NCBI GenBank assembly: GCA_031002005.1
Contig: CM061921.1
Span: 174,786,935-174,850,934 of the forward strand
Direction of reading: 5' to 3'
Length of the DNA stretch: 64,000 nucleotides
DNA from: Vandiemenella viatica
Taxonomy: Eukaryota > Arthropoda > Insecta > Orthoptera > Morabidae
Shown: piece after piece, positions 46,264 through 58,239 of the stretch
Layout: each line of letters starts with the position of its first letter
How positions within the stretch are numbered: position 1 is the first letter of the stretch
Made by a program: the position numbers and the translations under genes
Notes under the pieces: model-generated
What the model saw: the letters and a program-made list of their open reading frames with translations, nothing else
Told to the model about the DNA's origin: nothing
The model's database searches: none

Positions 46264-46581
46264 ATTGAAAGTTTTCATGTTTGGTATTTCCATATTTTTC
46301 TGTCGATTATGTTATAAAGATCTTTTGAAAATTGTTTTCATTTATATGCCTTATTAGTGTCATTTTATACTAGGACGCCGTGATAAAATAGTAAATCTGT
46401 AAGTGCGCCATGAACTGAAAGAATTTGGGAACCACTGGCCTAGACCGACCTCATATACAAACTTTTTTTTTAAGGCTGGTTCTACGGTAACGGCTGAGTT
46501 CGTTGTATTTTCTCCCAAACTTATCGCAGATTCTTGACCGGCGCACTGTGTGAATGGCGGGGCTTATCGCATGCTGTGCAG

Positions 46582-46953
46582 TAGAGGTGGGCAAAGTGAT
46601 TCACTAAAAAGAGCGGTGTTCTTTTGATCACTCTACGAAAAGAACTAGTTCTTTTGAACGGTTCACTATCTCACTTGCTCAGTAATATTAGGTCTCATCC
46701 CTCAGAATCCGGTTACACCCCCACCACTTTTCGATGAGAATACCCCCCTTATATCGACTTTGATGCAATTAGTAGACCTTTTTTTTTAGCTCAACAGTCC
46801 ACAAAGCCCACGTGAACAAGCTCTTCTTGGCCTTCAGAATTAGCCGACTCAGCTAGAAGAACTACCTTTCAATTTTTAGTGAGCGACTGCTTGCTTGCTC
46901 TTTTAAAAGAATTGCTCAAAAGAACTTATTCACTCGCGAACGACTCATCTCTA
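46582..46953. mobile_element. hAT-type MITE (372 bp)
   Basis: Perfect 8-bp target duplication CTGTGCAG at 46574-46581 and 46954-46961. Ends TAGAGGTGGGCAAAG and, inverted, TAGAGATGAGTCGTT share the TAGAGRTGRG start. The inside has inverted copies of a GTTCTTTTGAAC-like motif and no coding capacity. Confidence 0.9.
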
Positions 46954-46961
46954 CTGTGCAG

Positions 46962-47425
46962 GCATCAGGTCGAGTTTCAAAACTGCATTAAGGTAATACT
47001 GATTATTAAATTGAAAACAAAAAACTAATAACATAGGCGTTTCGAGCAAGACATTCTTGTCAAGCACATATTTTGTAGAATTTTGTACGATACTTATTCG
47101 CTCAGCTATATTTACACTGTTGGGATTGCAAGCCGAGCGCAGTACAGTAATTACATACATTCTGCCAAATGCACCGGTTTTCGATGGTAACATGCAGTAG
47201 CCACATTAAGATAAATAATTCGGATTCGGTTCGTGTAAACATTTATTTGCTACTTAAAGTGCAGTGCAATCACAAGGCAAGTATCCCTCTACAAAATTCT
47301 GTAATATATATGAGGGAAATACAATATAAATCTCATACATATTTTTAATATTTTTAGCAACTGCTGGTAATATTAATTGGGAAACTTCGAAATATCACCA
47401 TCTACCGATTGATTCTAACTGGAAC
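46962..47425. other. Unassigned AT-rich sequence
   Basis: No feature recognised. Confidence 0.4.
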
Positions 47426-47670
47426 GTGGTGGTGTAACGGTTAGCGTTCTGCCCTCGCATTCGGGAGGACGGCGGTTCGAATCCCCATCCGGGCATCCAG
47501 ATTAGGGTTTTCCATGGTTTCCCAATTCACTCCAGGCAAATGCCGGGATGCTTCCTTAAAAAGGCCATGGCCGAATTCCTTCCCATTCCTTGCCCCCCCC
47601 CTCCCCAATCCTTTCCCGTCTCTAAAGAACTCGCTGTTAAGAGACGTTAAGCAGTTTAAAAAAAAAAAAA
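47426..47670 (+). mobile_element. SINE family 1, full-length copy with A tail
   Basis: A tRNA-like head (GTGTAACGGTTAGCGTTC, box A region; GGTTCGAATCC, perfect box B at 47474-47484) is followed by a unique body (TAGGGTTTTCCATGGTTTCC, CAAATGCCGGGATGCTTCC, GGCCGAATTCCTTCC) and a 13-A tail. The head resembles a glutamate tRNA D-arm (GTCTAGCGGTTAGGATTC). The best preserved copy for promoter boxes. Confidence 0.92.
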
Positions 47671-48988
47671 TATTGGAGCTTTCCATTATTGCGGAGTTGA
47701 CTCATGCTTGGTAGTCACCACTCAGCTGTACTTCTCACGGATTTCGTGAACCAATAAAGCTGGTTGATCCCACGCTTCGTCTTTCCTTCATTAGCAGTTA
47801 GAATCAGTCACATCTTGCTAATTGAATCACTCGCCTAAAGGCTGGTGTCAGAGCATAAGATTAGTCAGTGGTAGCGTCAAGCCTAAAGACAATCTGCTGG
47901 TCACAACCATGACGTCATGCGGTTCAAAGCTGAGGGTAATCCAGTTCGAAACAAATAGGTCTGTTACCCCTGCATCAACGCCCATATCACTCAGCATCCA
48001 TTCCACATTATGTCAGTCAGGTTAACAATAAAACGGCTGCCAATATTTATTCACATTTTTCCGACTACAGAAAATGATTAGTCGGTTATCCATACAGTAG
48101 TATGGAACATGCTCTATAATAATTTATATTTCCTCATACAAAGGGCACAAAAGTGCAATCTATTTTTAATGACGAACCTACTGCAAAAGGAGTGTTACAT
48201 TTTTCGAATGTATATATGCATATTTGTTTCCCTCTATAAGCATAACGGTTTAATGGATTTCGATGTATGTGTCGTCGTTTAATTTGTCTTAACGCTTCGA
48301 ATGTCATAGGCTAAGTGCTTTTACCATAATTTAAATATGGCTTACTATATATATGACAAACTTCAGACCATATATGTTTTCCTATTGTATAACGAAACTA
48401 TCTCGATAAACGAATAGACCCCGTCAAAAGACTTGTATAGAAAAGAATCATCTCATACATATAACGAACGCCTCCAAAATATGAGGTGACACATATTTCA
48501 ATATTATAGGGACCAATTAACTAAAAACAACAAAATAAAAATTATTTTAAAAAATTGCTAGAAGTTGTAATCAATAAATAATCCCACCATTACATTACAA
48601 CAGTAATACCTACAGCTGATTAACAGATATAAAGAAAAATCTACTGCTGATTTATATTTAATACTGTAAGAATAAAATATGAAGGGAATAACCCCCTGCA
48701 ACATTTCTAAAGCAATTGAAATAATGTCTACATTAGCTGTGGGGTATCCTGTTATAAAGTAATGGAGGGAATACTTATCACAACTTACAGCAATAAAATC
48801 ACTGATGCTGAAGAGCTAGTTTTTATCTTATGTTTTTTGTGTATATTTGTAAAATTTTCATCTACTGAAACCAAAAACGACAGCAAACAATACAAACAGG
48901 AATCCCTTTTTCTTGCAATGAGTGTACACTTGCTATAGCCATACTAACTAGCACCACCGGTAGTAGTACTAAGGTGTTCCGCGGGACC
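47671..48988. other. Unassigned AT-rich sequence between two SINEs
   Basis: Strongly AT-rich; no coding or repeat signature recognised. Confidence 0.4.
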
Positions 48989-49237
48989 TAGCGGGGCGGT
49001 GTAACGGTTAGCGTTCTCGCCTCGCATTCGGGAGGACGGCGTTTCGAATCCCCGTCCGGGCATCCAGATTTGGGTTTTCCATGGTTTCCCCAAATCACTT
49101 CAGGCAAATGCCGGGATGCTTCCTTCAAAAGGCCATGGCCGAATTCCTTCCCATTCCTTGCCCCCATCCTTGCCCCCCATCCTTTCCCGTCTCTAAAGAC
49201 CTCGATGTTAAAAAGAGACGTAAAGCAGTTAAAAAAA
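48989..49237 (+). mobile_element. SINE family 1, full-length copy
   Basis: About 90 percent identical to the copy at 47426. Head GTGTAACGGTTAGCGTTC, box B changed to GTTTCGAATCC, same body and a seven-A tail. It contains a short CCTTGCCCCC duplication (49158-49181). Confidence 0.92.
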
Positions 49238-49249
49238 CCCAGAGCTCAG

Positions 49250-49375
49250 CCAATCAGAGGCCAAGGTCGTATGACGTCAGAGACCGGTGGTGGGGTTAGC
49301 CAATCAGAGTCCACGCTAGTATAACGTCACTGGCAGGCGATTTAAATGGACCGAAGGAAAAATTTGGCGCCAATA
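49250..49375. promoter_or_regulatory. CCAAT/CRE promoter-like cluster
   Basis: AGCCAATCAGAG occurs twice, 50 bp apart (CCAAT at 49250 and 49300). Each copy is followed 22 bp later by a CRE-like site (TGACGTCA at 49272; TAACGTCA at 49322). A further CCAAT overlaps the palindrome TTTGGCGCCAA (E2F-like) at 49363-49374. This combination is typical of animal promoters binding NF-Y and CREB. What it drives is unknown; it could belong to an LTR. Confidence 0.55.
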
Positions 49376-49653
49376 GAGTGACATAGCCATTGATCTCATA
49401 GTCCCAGGCGTATTTTCTTTGTCTCTCTCGGGAAGCAAACGAGGCGCCACGATCAGTGGAAATTCCCGTTGACCTCACAACCATAGCCTGAAGAAACTCG
49501 CTCTTTCTAGATTGGAACGTAGTAGGACTGTCCATAATAGCGCTTGAACTATAGCAATCAGCCATTTCCAAAAGAAATTTTGGACATCGCTATTTCCGAG
49601 CCCGTAATTTCGTGTGGCGACAAGTATTTGCCCTTTTTTCTGTATTCAGTCTC

Positions 49654-49902
49654 TCAAGTAGTTTGATGCAAATTCCACCCCTTCACATTTTGTACAAACA
49701 TTTTTATCTGCATATACCCCTTACAACCCACGTCCTCAATTATCTGCTTCATATATTCTAATCTCTGTCCTCCGCTACAATTCTTTTCTTCTACTCTTCC
49801 CTCCATTAACAAATTAACCAATGCCGCATGTCTCAAAATATGACCCACCATCCCGTCTCTTCTTTCCGTTAAACTCTTCCACAAACTTCTTACGTCACTC
49901 AT
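49654..49902 (-). pseudogene. RTE-like ORF2 C-terminal fragment
   Basis: Open stretch with SLTERRDGMVGHILRHAALV, MEGRVEEKNCSGGQRLEYMK and DVGCKGYMQIK, the conserved tail found after RT in RTE-like insect LINEs (RRDxxxGHILRH, EGxxEGKRxRGRxR). The frame is separated from the RT by stops at about 49910-50250. Confidence 0.85.
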
Positions 49903-50249
49903 TATTTCCAGAACACCCTCAATTCGTACTTTATCTGTCCACTTAATTTTTAGCGTCCTTCTATAGCACTACTTTTTCTTCTTTCTGGTATTAATAAAGT
50001 ACATGCTTCGATAACATAAGAGCTCAGTGATCCACACATCGGTTTCAGAAACTTCTTCCCGAGTCCTAGATCAATATTTAAAACAAGATTTCTCTTTTTC
50101 ATGAAGGCTCTTTTTGCTAGTATTATTCTGCTTTTAACACAATTTTTACTTCGCCCATCAGTTGTAATTTTACTACCTAGGCAGCAGAATTCATTTACTT
50201 ACCATACTGCATCCGATCCCATTTTTACAATTATCTACTGTCGTGGCTA

Positions 50250-52595
50250 TCATTTTTGCTACATTTCATCACATTCGTCTTGCTTCAGTTTAAGTCCAAA
50301 ATCTGCCATCAGCATTTTGTTCATGCAATTCAGTAACTTCTCAATATCCTCAGCCCATTCTACTAACAGGATAATGTTATCAGCGAAACGTAGCATACTG
50401 TTTTTCTTCCCCTTGAACACTTTTGCCGTATTCAATTTTTTCATTTACTTCTTTTATTGCTTTTCTCCATCTACAAGTTGTATATTAACTGGGATAGACT
50501 ACAACCATGTCTCACACCCTTTTTAATTGATGCATGTCTCTTGTGATTCCCTCCCTACTTTTACCACAATCACTTGATTCTTATATAGATTACAAAAGTA
50601 TTTTTCTATCTCGATATTTCACACCTGACTTCCTTAAAATTTTGAGCATCCTGTCCCATATAACATTATGAAAAGATTTTTATATATCAATGAACGCCAC
50701 TAACGTAGCTTTGCTTTTCTTGATCCGCTCTTCCACCATTTAAGTATTAATCTTAAGGCCAGAATCGCTTCTCTTATACCGCAGTTTTTCCAAATCCAAA
50801 CTGATCTTAACCTACTANNNNNNNNNNNNNNNNNNNNNNNNNNNNNNNNNNNNNNNNNNNNNNNNNNNNNNNNNNNNNNNNNNNNNNNNNNNNNNNNNNN
50901 NNNNNNNNNNNNNNNNNNNNNNNNNNNNNNNNNNNNNNNNNNNNNNNNNNNNNNNNNNNNNNNNNNNNNNNNNNNNNNNNNNNNNNNNNNNNNNNNNNNN
51001 NNNNNNNNNNNNNNNNNNNNNNNNNNNNNNNNNNNNNNNNNNNNNNNNNNNNNNNNNNNNNNNNNNNNNNNNNNNNNNNNNNNNNNNNNNNNNNNNNNNN
51101 NNNNNNNNNNNNNNNNNNNNNNNNNNNNNNNNNNNNNNNNNNNNNNNNNNNNNNNNNNNNNNNNNNNNNNNNNNNNNNNNNNNNNNNNNNNNNNNNNNNN
51201 NNNNNNNNNNNNNNNNNNNNNNNNNNNNNNNNNNNNNNNNNNNNNNNNNNNNNNNNNNNNNNNNNNNNNNNNNNNNNNNNNNNNNNNNNNNNNNNNNNNN
51301 NNNNNNNNNNNNNNNNNNNNNNNNNNNNNNNNNNNNNNNNNNNNNNNNNNNNNNNNNNNNNNNNNNNNNNNNNNNNNNNNNNNNNNNNNNNNNNNNNNNN
51401 NNNNNNNNNNNNNNNNNNNNNNNNNNNNNNNNNNNNNNNNNNNNNNNNNNNNNNNNNNNNNNNNNNNNNNNNNNNNNNNNNNNNNNNNNNNNNNNNNNNN
51501 NNNNNNNNNNNNNNNNNNNNNNNNNNNNNNNNNNNNNNNNNNNNNNNNNNNNNNNNNNNNNNNNNNNNNNNNNNNNNNNNNNNNNNNNNNNNNNNNNNNN
51601 NNNNNNNNNNNNNNNNNNNNNNNNNNNNNNNNNNNNNNNNNNNNNNNNNNNNNNNNNNNNNNNNNNNNNNNNNNNNNNNNNNNNNNNNNNNNNNNNNNNN
51701 NNNNNNNNNNNNNNNNNNNNNNNNNNNNNNNNNNNNNNNNNNNNNNNNNNNNNNNNNNNNNNNNNNNNNNNNNNNNNNNNNNNNNNNNNNNNNNNNNNNN
51801 NNNNNNNNNNNNNNNNNTCTCCTGTTTCATAAATTTTTGGTACAAGATTGAATAATCTTTGGGTCCTTCTCCTCCAAGGGATTTCAGAAGTTTGCAGAAC
51901 TCTCATCAGTTCCAGATGCCTTATTTTGATTTCAATCATTCAAACTCTATCAAATTCTGTCCTCAAAACAGGATCACCTAAATCATAAATGTCGACATCA
52001 ACTTCTTTTTATAATACACTGTATTTCAAATCATCTTCACCATACAGTTTTTTCTATGTATTCCTTCCATCGGTTAGCTCTATCTTCTGAACTTAGAAGA
52101 GGTTTTCCATCAGCAGCTTTAATTCTTATACCCTCTTCATTTCTCCAAAATTCTGTTTGATCTTCATGTATGCCACATCTACTTTACCTACGACCATTTC
52201 CTTTTCTACTTCTTCACACTTTTCTTTCAGCGATCTTTCTTTTGCTTCCTTCCATTTCCTATTTATTTGATTTCTAAATTGTCTGTATTGCTCTTCCGGC
52301 TTCATCCTGAGCATTTTTACTCTTCTCTGACCTACAAACTTAAAAATTTCATCTGCGATTCCAAGGTTTTCCGGGCAGCTTGTTCCCTGAAGCCTAATGT
52401 TCTTTACCCAGCTTTCATTATTTCGGTCTTGAATGCATTCCATTCGTCCCCAGTTGAGCTCCTTTTATAGTTACTACTTAAACCCAAGTCTACCATTTTT
52501 GCAAACTTTTCTCTCATTTTAGATTGTTTCAGTTTATTCACTTCCATTCTGTTCTGCTGTATTGCTTCTGAAGTGCAGGCTAAAATCCAATACAA
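50250..52595 (-). pseudogene. RTE-like linker and reverse transcriptase, gap inside
   Basis: The linker region 52595-52126 reads MREKFAKMVDLGLSSNYKRS, WKEAKERSLKEKCEEVEKEM and similar charged text, then RIKAADGKPLLSSEDRANRW, the usual start of RT in these elements. The 1000-N gap (50818-51817) removes fingers and palm start. After the gap come YRSEAILALRLILKWW-like text and SMLRFADNIILLVEWAEDIE, where the catalytic FADD has become FADN, at 50444-50259. Inactive. Confidence 0.8.
50818..51817. other. Assembly gap (1000 N)
   Basis: Exactly 1000 N, a placeholder length. It lies within the RT of the RTE-like LINE. Open frames across it are artefacts of translating N. Confidence 1.
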
Positions 52596-53340
52596 TAAAG
52601 AACTATCAGCTTATGGTCAGAATCTACGTCTGCTGCTGGGTATGTTTTACAGTCTAGAACTTGATTCCTGAATTTTTGTTTGACCACGATATAATCTAGC
52701 CGACATCTGCCCGTATCCCCTGGACGTTTCCAGGTGTGTATCCTTCTAGCATGATTATCAAAAATTGTGTTCTCCACGACTAGTTTATATCTTTCACAAA
52801 ATTCTAACAATCTGCTTCCTTGCTCATTTTTTTTTTCTTAGACCAAAACTTCCTACAGTATTCCCCTCTTTTTCTACTCCCACTATCCATTCCAATCACC
52901 CATGATTATTAGATTTTCCTCCCCCTTCACATATTGGATTAATTCTTCAATTTCAGCGTATATTTTCCCCATTTCTCCATCATCTTCCTGTAAGGATGGC
53001 ATGTACACTTGTACTAACTTGGTTGTGGCGGGTTTAGTTTCTAACCTCATCAAAATAATTCTGTAACTAAACTGTTCACAATAACTCACCCGTTTCCCTA
53101 TTCTCTTATTCATTACAAATCCTGTACCAGTGACTCCATTTACAGCTTGTGCACTAATTATCCTGTATTCCCCCGACCAAAAATCCTGTGCGTCCTTCCA
53201 TTTAATCTCACTAATCCCAACAACATCTGAATTAAGTCATTCCACCTACCTTTTTAAGTTTTCTAATCTACCAACCCTATCCAGACTTCTAACATTCCAC
53301 GCTCCGACTCGTAAAATGTTTGTATCCATTCTGATGACTC
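52580..53340 (-). pseudogene. RTE-like endonuclease domain
   Basis: An apurinic-type endonuclease that nicks the target. It reads ILRVGAWNVRSLDRVGR, then in another frame DVVGISEIKWKDAQDFW (catalytic Glu), GFVMNKRIGKRVSYCEQFSY, VQVYMPSLQEDDGEM and LIIMGDWNG (catalytic Asp), then CERYKLVVENTIF, HTWKRPGDTGRCRLDYI and DSDHKLIV (Asp-His). All main catalytic residues are visible; two or three frame breaks separate the pieces (near 53240 and 52830). Confidence 0.87.
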
Positions 53341-53789
53341 CTCCCTGTGCTGTCCCCACCAGAGATCAGATTGGGAGACTATTTTACCACCGGAATATTT
53401 TACCCAGGAAGAAGCCATCATACTATATGTAATTTGACAGGATTACATTACCTCGAGATACCCTTTGGGTCTTTAATGCAGTGGTTTCCTGTTGCCTTCT
53501 GCATTCCCATGCTGTTGATCATTTCTGATTCATTCGCCTTTAGGAGCCGTTTCCAACCCCATGGGCAAGAGGCTGCCCTGAACTACTCTCCGCTAGTTCG
53601 TCGTCCTCCTTTCGGAGACCGTTGGCAAGCAGTGTGCGACTCCTTATATCAGGAATCTTTCAGTCTCCACAGCCTCGTCCCTGCAAACGGGATACACCTT
53701 CAAAAGTAGAGGTTGACATTTGGTTGGAAGAGGCTAATATAGTCTCTCCCAAACCCTTCAGCCAACAAATTCGATGGGCGGAGGCATAG

Positions 53790-56550
53790 GACTCGTCGAG
53801 ATTGCTTTGGTCTCAATTGAAGACCCTGTGCTTCTAATTATCAGTACTAATCCTGGTCATTATATATATATTAAATAAAGTGGAAGCGGAGGAGGTATTG
53901 GGCTTATTTGATTTAATGCTATTCGTCACTTGCTTAAGAGCGATTTCAGAAATGATCCAGAAGTACAAAACTCTATCAATTAAAATGAAAACTTGCAATT
54001 TTCATTACATACAAGGCGGCAGAGTTTAGTGCAAGTTATTTAAAAATGTTTTATACATGAAGTATTAAGGTTTCAGTGAGTTACAAAACATCTTCAGAAT
54101 AATCAGACAGATGATTAACAGAACTAAAAAACCAGTTCAGAGTTTGGGAAGTTATATGATAATAACAGAGCCACAACTCCCCTCTAGTCTTAATTGCAAC
54201 AACAGCTTGCTAGCAGGTGGCAAGCAACCTCCGGTTAATCTAAAGCCGGAAGCTGCCGGTCAGTTTCGCAATTAGTTTACAACTGTCAACTGTTACCCAA
54301 CCTAATCCATAAAATCTTAGAAAACTAGGAGTTAACCAACTCTTATCCATACCCTCTTGCAGCCGTTTTATATACTGTGTATTCACTACATTTCATGACT
54401 TTTAATAAGTAAATGACCGGATTTCTGTAATTATACTCGTTCAGACTTTCCAGCAATTTTATAATGCCTACTCTCTTTTTTTTTTTTTTTTTTTAAACAT
54501 CCCCGATATATTCCACGTTGCAGCAGTAACTTAACAGAGGCCAATCCGGAAGTGATATCGTGGTGTAAGAGGGAGTTTGCGGGATTGTATTGGTTATAGG
54601 ATATCATCTACCTGTTTGATCGCCTGGTTATTAATTTCCGTTGATTTAATCATTTAAATAATTACAAATTGATTTTATGGAAGGAAGTAGGTGCAAAATG
54701 ATATCCCATCATTTACCAGGTGTCATAATCTGACAATTTATTCAATTAACTCGAGAGGCATACAGACTTCGGTGTATTTATGATTACTTAAATGTATAAA
54801 TAATCGATGAAATGGCAAAAGCAACACAATGTCTTATAATTAGGCCAAAGGAATAAACCAATAATTATGAAAACTTCATATGAAACCCTAGCTAGATATA
54901 CTTATTACAAAAGATAACATGAAACATTCAATGCTTCATAAAAGGTTCACAATACAAAATGAACTTTAAAACGTAGATATTCGTTTCCGTAATCAAATAT
55001 GGGCACCATTAAATCTACGACTTAAACAAAAATACAAGTTATCAATAGACAGGAAAATTAGACAATGTCTCTCCATATCGTATCAGTTTGCTCAAGGATA
55101 TAATAAAGCTCACAATATTTGTCAGGGAGTGATTGTCTTAATCGAGCAGATTTCTCTGCAGAGAGTCGCTAAAGGGTCGAGGAAACTAATAATGCACACA
55201 TCGAGATCTTTCAGTTGGAATAATGGCGAGATCGTTACATCTTCCCTAAGAAGTCAAAAACGCAAAACCTTTAGAGGCCGTTCGTCTGCCACAATTTCGG
55301 TTCAGTGTCCCCTCTAGCTTTCTTCATCACCAATCCGTCGTCTAGTAACACATGCAGACACAGAATTCACGGAACAGCTAGTATAAAAGCATCGTTCATT
55401 GGATTGTGCTGGGGAATTCTCGACCACATGATCCACATATAGATTCGCGAATGCTGTCTCGAATCGGAAACGATCGTACCTTTTCGGGTTGACTTCGGCC
55501 AGCAAACTTTGCAATCGCGAGTGCAGGAATTGATCGAAGGACGTCAACAACAAATCCGCCAGGCAAATCGTTAACTTTGACTTATAGGTCCTCTAGGAAT
55601 ACATCTGCAGGGCCTCGCACGGTGTGGAGAGAAGAATGACCGACTATAATCGCACAGATGATATAAGCGAAGGAGCGTCTATAATGCTCTACCTTCTGGA
55701 AAGACGGTGTCGCCAGAAAAAACGCAGTCAAGCCCTGATGTCCTCTAAGCCTTGGGATTTATAGGCGGGCGATTAAAGACCAATTTTTCAAGCAAAACAA
55801 CTGTCGAAACCCGATTTGAGAAATTGAAAAATTGCCAGTTTTCCCTGCATATATGGAGAAATTGTATTTCTTTACTATTTTTAGTTCCAAATATTGTAAA
55901 ATAAAGATCAATCACCGCCTTCAGAACCCAGTAATTAAGGTAACCGAAAAAGATACTCCTTGGAGGTGGACGAAACCATAAAAGATTCAAATAGTTAATA
56001 TAAAAAACCAATGCTAACAATACATTTCTGCCAACGACTTTAGCAGTGGAAAATCCTAAACACTTTAGTCTCAACACTAACAAAAAGGGATAAATTCACT
56101 GGAGCTTCTTTATTCTTTCTCTTACCACTGAAAATAAAATGTTATCTACAAAAACCTAATACATTGAAATCCAGACATAAAGAGATTTTACCCATTTCAC
56201 TATAAGTAAAATTTTTACTTATTAGGATTTCGTAACTAGAGATGACTGACAAAACAGTGAATGTACTTGCGAAGCAAAAGGCTAAATTGTCAAAGTTATT
56301 CACATTCACTTAAATCGTGAACAATTTTCTTTTTGAGGAAACCGTTTACAAATACACCGCTTACAGGATCCGGAAAGCGTATTCATATGTAGTAATAAAC
56401 TTTGGACATTACATATTAGTAGAGAAAGGAGGGCGGAGTGAGCCATGACTGACACCGCCCTTTATAAGGGTCTGAGCATTTATGCAAATGAGCGAATTGG
56501 GTTACCCTTAGGTGATGACAACTTGATGGATTACAGTCTCCCCTTAGTTT
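53790..56550. other. Unassigned sequence, left of the 104-bp repeats
   Basis: AT-rich with a T run at 54477-54494. A somewhat more GC-rich part (55130-55760) has open frames (for example 55314-55553 minus) that match no family I know. Confidence 0.4.
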
Positions 56551-56862
56551 CCTAACTCTGGTTGGCCTTTTGTGACCCAATTCAAAGGAAACCGCTCCCA
56601 TTGTTGGAAGCTATAATTAATAACTATAATTACATGGAACACCTGGCCTACAAACCTAACTCTGGTCGGCCTTTTGTGACCTAATTCAAAGAGGACCGCT
56701 CCTGTTGTTGGATGCCATAATTAATTACTATGATGACATGGAACACCTGATCTGCAAACCCCAGTCTGGTCGGTGTTTTGTGACTAGTACAAAGGAGGCC
56801 ACTCCTATTGTTGGAAACAAAATTAATGTCATTGTTCACAGGAGACACCACCTGCTTCCTCG
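56551..56862. repeat. 104-bp tandem repeat, three units
   Basis: Units start at 56551, 56655 and 56759, each with CTGGTYGGC...TTTTGTGAC, then GGAxxCCxCTCC(T/C)(A/G)TTGTTGGA, an ATAATTAAT stretch and ATGGAACACCTG. Units 1 and 2 are about 85 percent identical; unit 3 is degenerate after its middle. Confidence 0.9.
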
Positions 56863-58239
56863 CCCCTCCCTCTGCAGCCACACCTGCTTCCTCACCCCCC
56901 TCCTTTCCAGCCTGTTCAAACCTGCATGGCTGAAAATCGGCATCCATAAGATAATGCAGAGGACCCATCCCCAAATTGTCCTACCTATTTATACAGGTTG
57001 AGACCCGCCTGCCTACAAAACTCCACCTATAAGATATCATAGGGATGGCGAACTACAGCTCCACTATCGTATTAATGATAATTGCTGCAGTTACACGACA
57101 TTAATGTCCTATGTCTTAATTAGCTATCAAGTAGCTTGTCAAATAATAAAAATTTCTATTATAATAAATAATTTTACCATAAATAAATAATGTATTGATT
57201 TATAATTGATTAAACGCTGCATGATTTTTCATTGAATAGTAATTATGATTAAAGCCGCTAGGTTATTGCATAGTCGATCACTGCATGTGTATTTAATTTA
57301 AAATGTCCTATGTTTAAATTATTAATTGATTAAACACGATATAAGTTTTGATTATGTCGTAATTTTAATTAAAACCACTAGTAAATGTTTTATTTATGTA
57401 TTTGATGCACAAAAATTTCACAGATTGTAACGAATTCAAATTTTCAGAGTTCGGAATCAGGAGAATGCTAGTTCGAATCGCTGTGGATATAAAAAGCTAG
57501 TTTTCACCTCAAATATAGTGTGTTTCATATCATTGGAAACGAAATGTTCTGAAAATCATATAACAACAAACCGATTTTTGATTGACTGACGTATTCATGA
57601 ATTAATTGAGTTTGTGTGAATGACAAAAGTCTATCGCCAAATGCCGAGCTCTGCGGTCGGAGCAATACAAAGCTAGGAACACCAACAGCGCACCCACCCC
57701 GCTAGTAAAGCACTTTGTAGTCCGTCCCTGCATGGGGTAGCGGACGGCTTATCGTACGATGTCAGGCCGAAGCGTTTCTAGTATCCCCTAAACGTATTGA
57801 GATATTTAACTCTGATAAATTGCATTCTAGTCATCGTGAAATTACCAATTTATAGAGGTATTACAAAACATATCACACGACATGTAACAACGTATAGGTG
57901 AAGTGAAAATTCTCTTTATCAAACCGAGAATGCTAGGCCAGAACATCACCACTCACCCACCAGGCTAAGGTCTTAGCGGTTTGAATCTCTAGCGTTGAGC
58001 TGATACGACGACGAGAACAGTAATTTTTCTTACAAATCCTAGATTGTCTACATCAATATCGCTAGAAACGTGAAAGGTATGGTGTAGGAACGGGAAGATA
58101 TTTAGCCACACCTTTCTGAAAGTACCAGAGTTTCAAGTGAAACCATTTATTCCCTAAAGCTTCCGCAAGTTCACAATAATTGTTTACAGATACAAGCCTA
58201 ATATATATCTGAGAAGATGATCCCAGCCCCAATCAACGA
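56863..58239. other. Unassigned AT-rich sequence
   Basis: No feature recognised with confidence. GTTCGAATC-like motifs at about 57470 and 57980 could be decayed SINE heads. Part of it may belong to the inverted repeat, whose partner runs off the window. Confidence 0.4.

Larger units (their letters stand above)
44471..46437 (+). mobile_element. hAT transposon (ZBED5-like transposase), decayed
   Basis: Left end CAGGGTTTCCCAAAGTG (44471) and right end, reverse-complemented, CAGTGGTTCCCAAATTC. 8-bp target repeats GTCTAGAC (44463-44470) and GCCTAGAC (46438-46445) differ by one base. The interior encodes recognisable pieces of a hAT transposase. A foldback MITE has inserted within it at about 44796-45028. 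Confidence 0.88.
49640..53790 (-). mobile_element. RTE-like LINE with assembly gap
   Basis: Minus strand, 5' end near 53790 and 3' end near 49640. A 5' UTR-like part (53790-53340) is followed by endonuclease, linker, RT (partly lost in the N run) and a C-terminal region. Its translated style (AWNVRSLDRVGRLENLKR, and the RRDGMVGHILRH block) matches RTE elements often annotated in insects as craniofacial development protein 2-like. About 1 kb or an unknown amount is missing. Confidence 0.88.

Noticed and set aside
47426..47500. Possible functional tRNA gene
   Set aside because: Box A and B are present but the arms do not fold into a cloverleaf and a shared SINE body and A tail follow.
50700..51939. 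Two long open frames of more than 370 codons on the minus strand
   Set aside because: They consist almost wholly of translated N from the assembly gap.
53130..53709. Plus-strand open frames of 100 and 120 codons
   Set aside because: They lie antisense to the RTE-like endonuclease and its 5' region and have no own signature.
57440..58000. GTTCGAATC-like motifs suggesting more SINE heads
   Set aside because: No shared body with either SINE family; too little to call.
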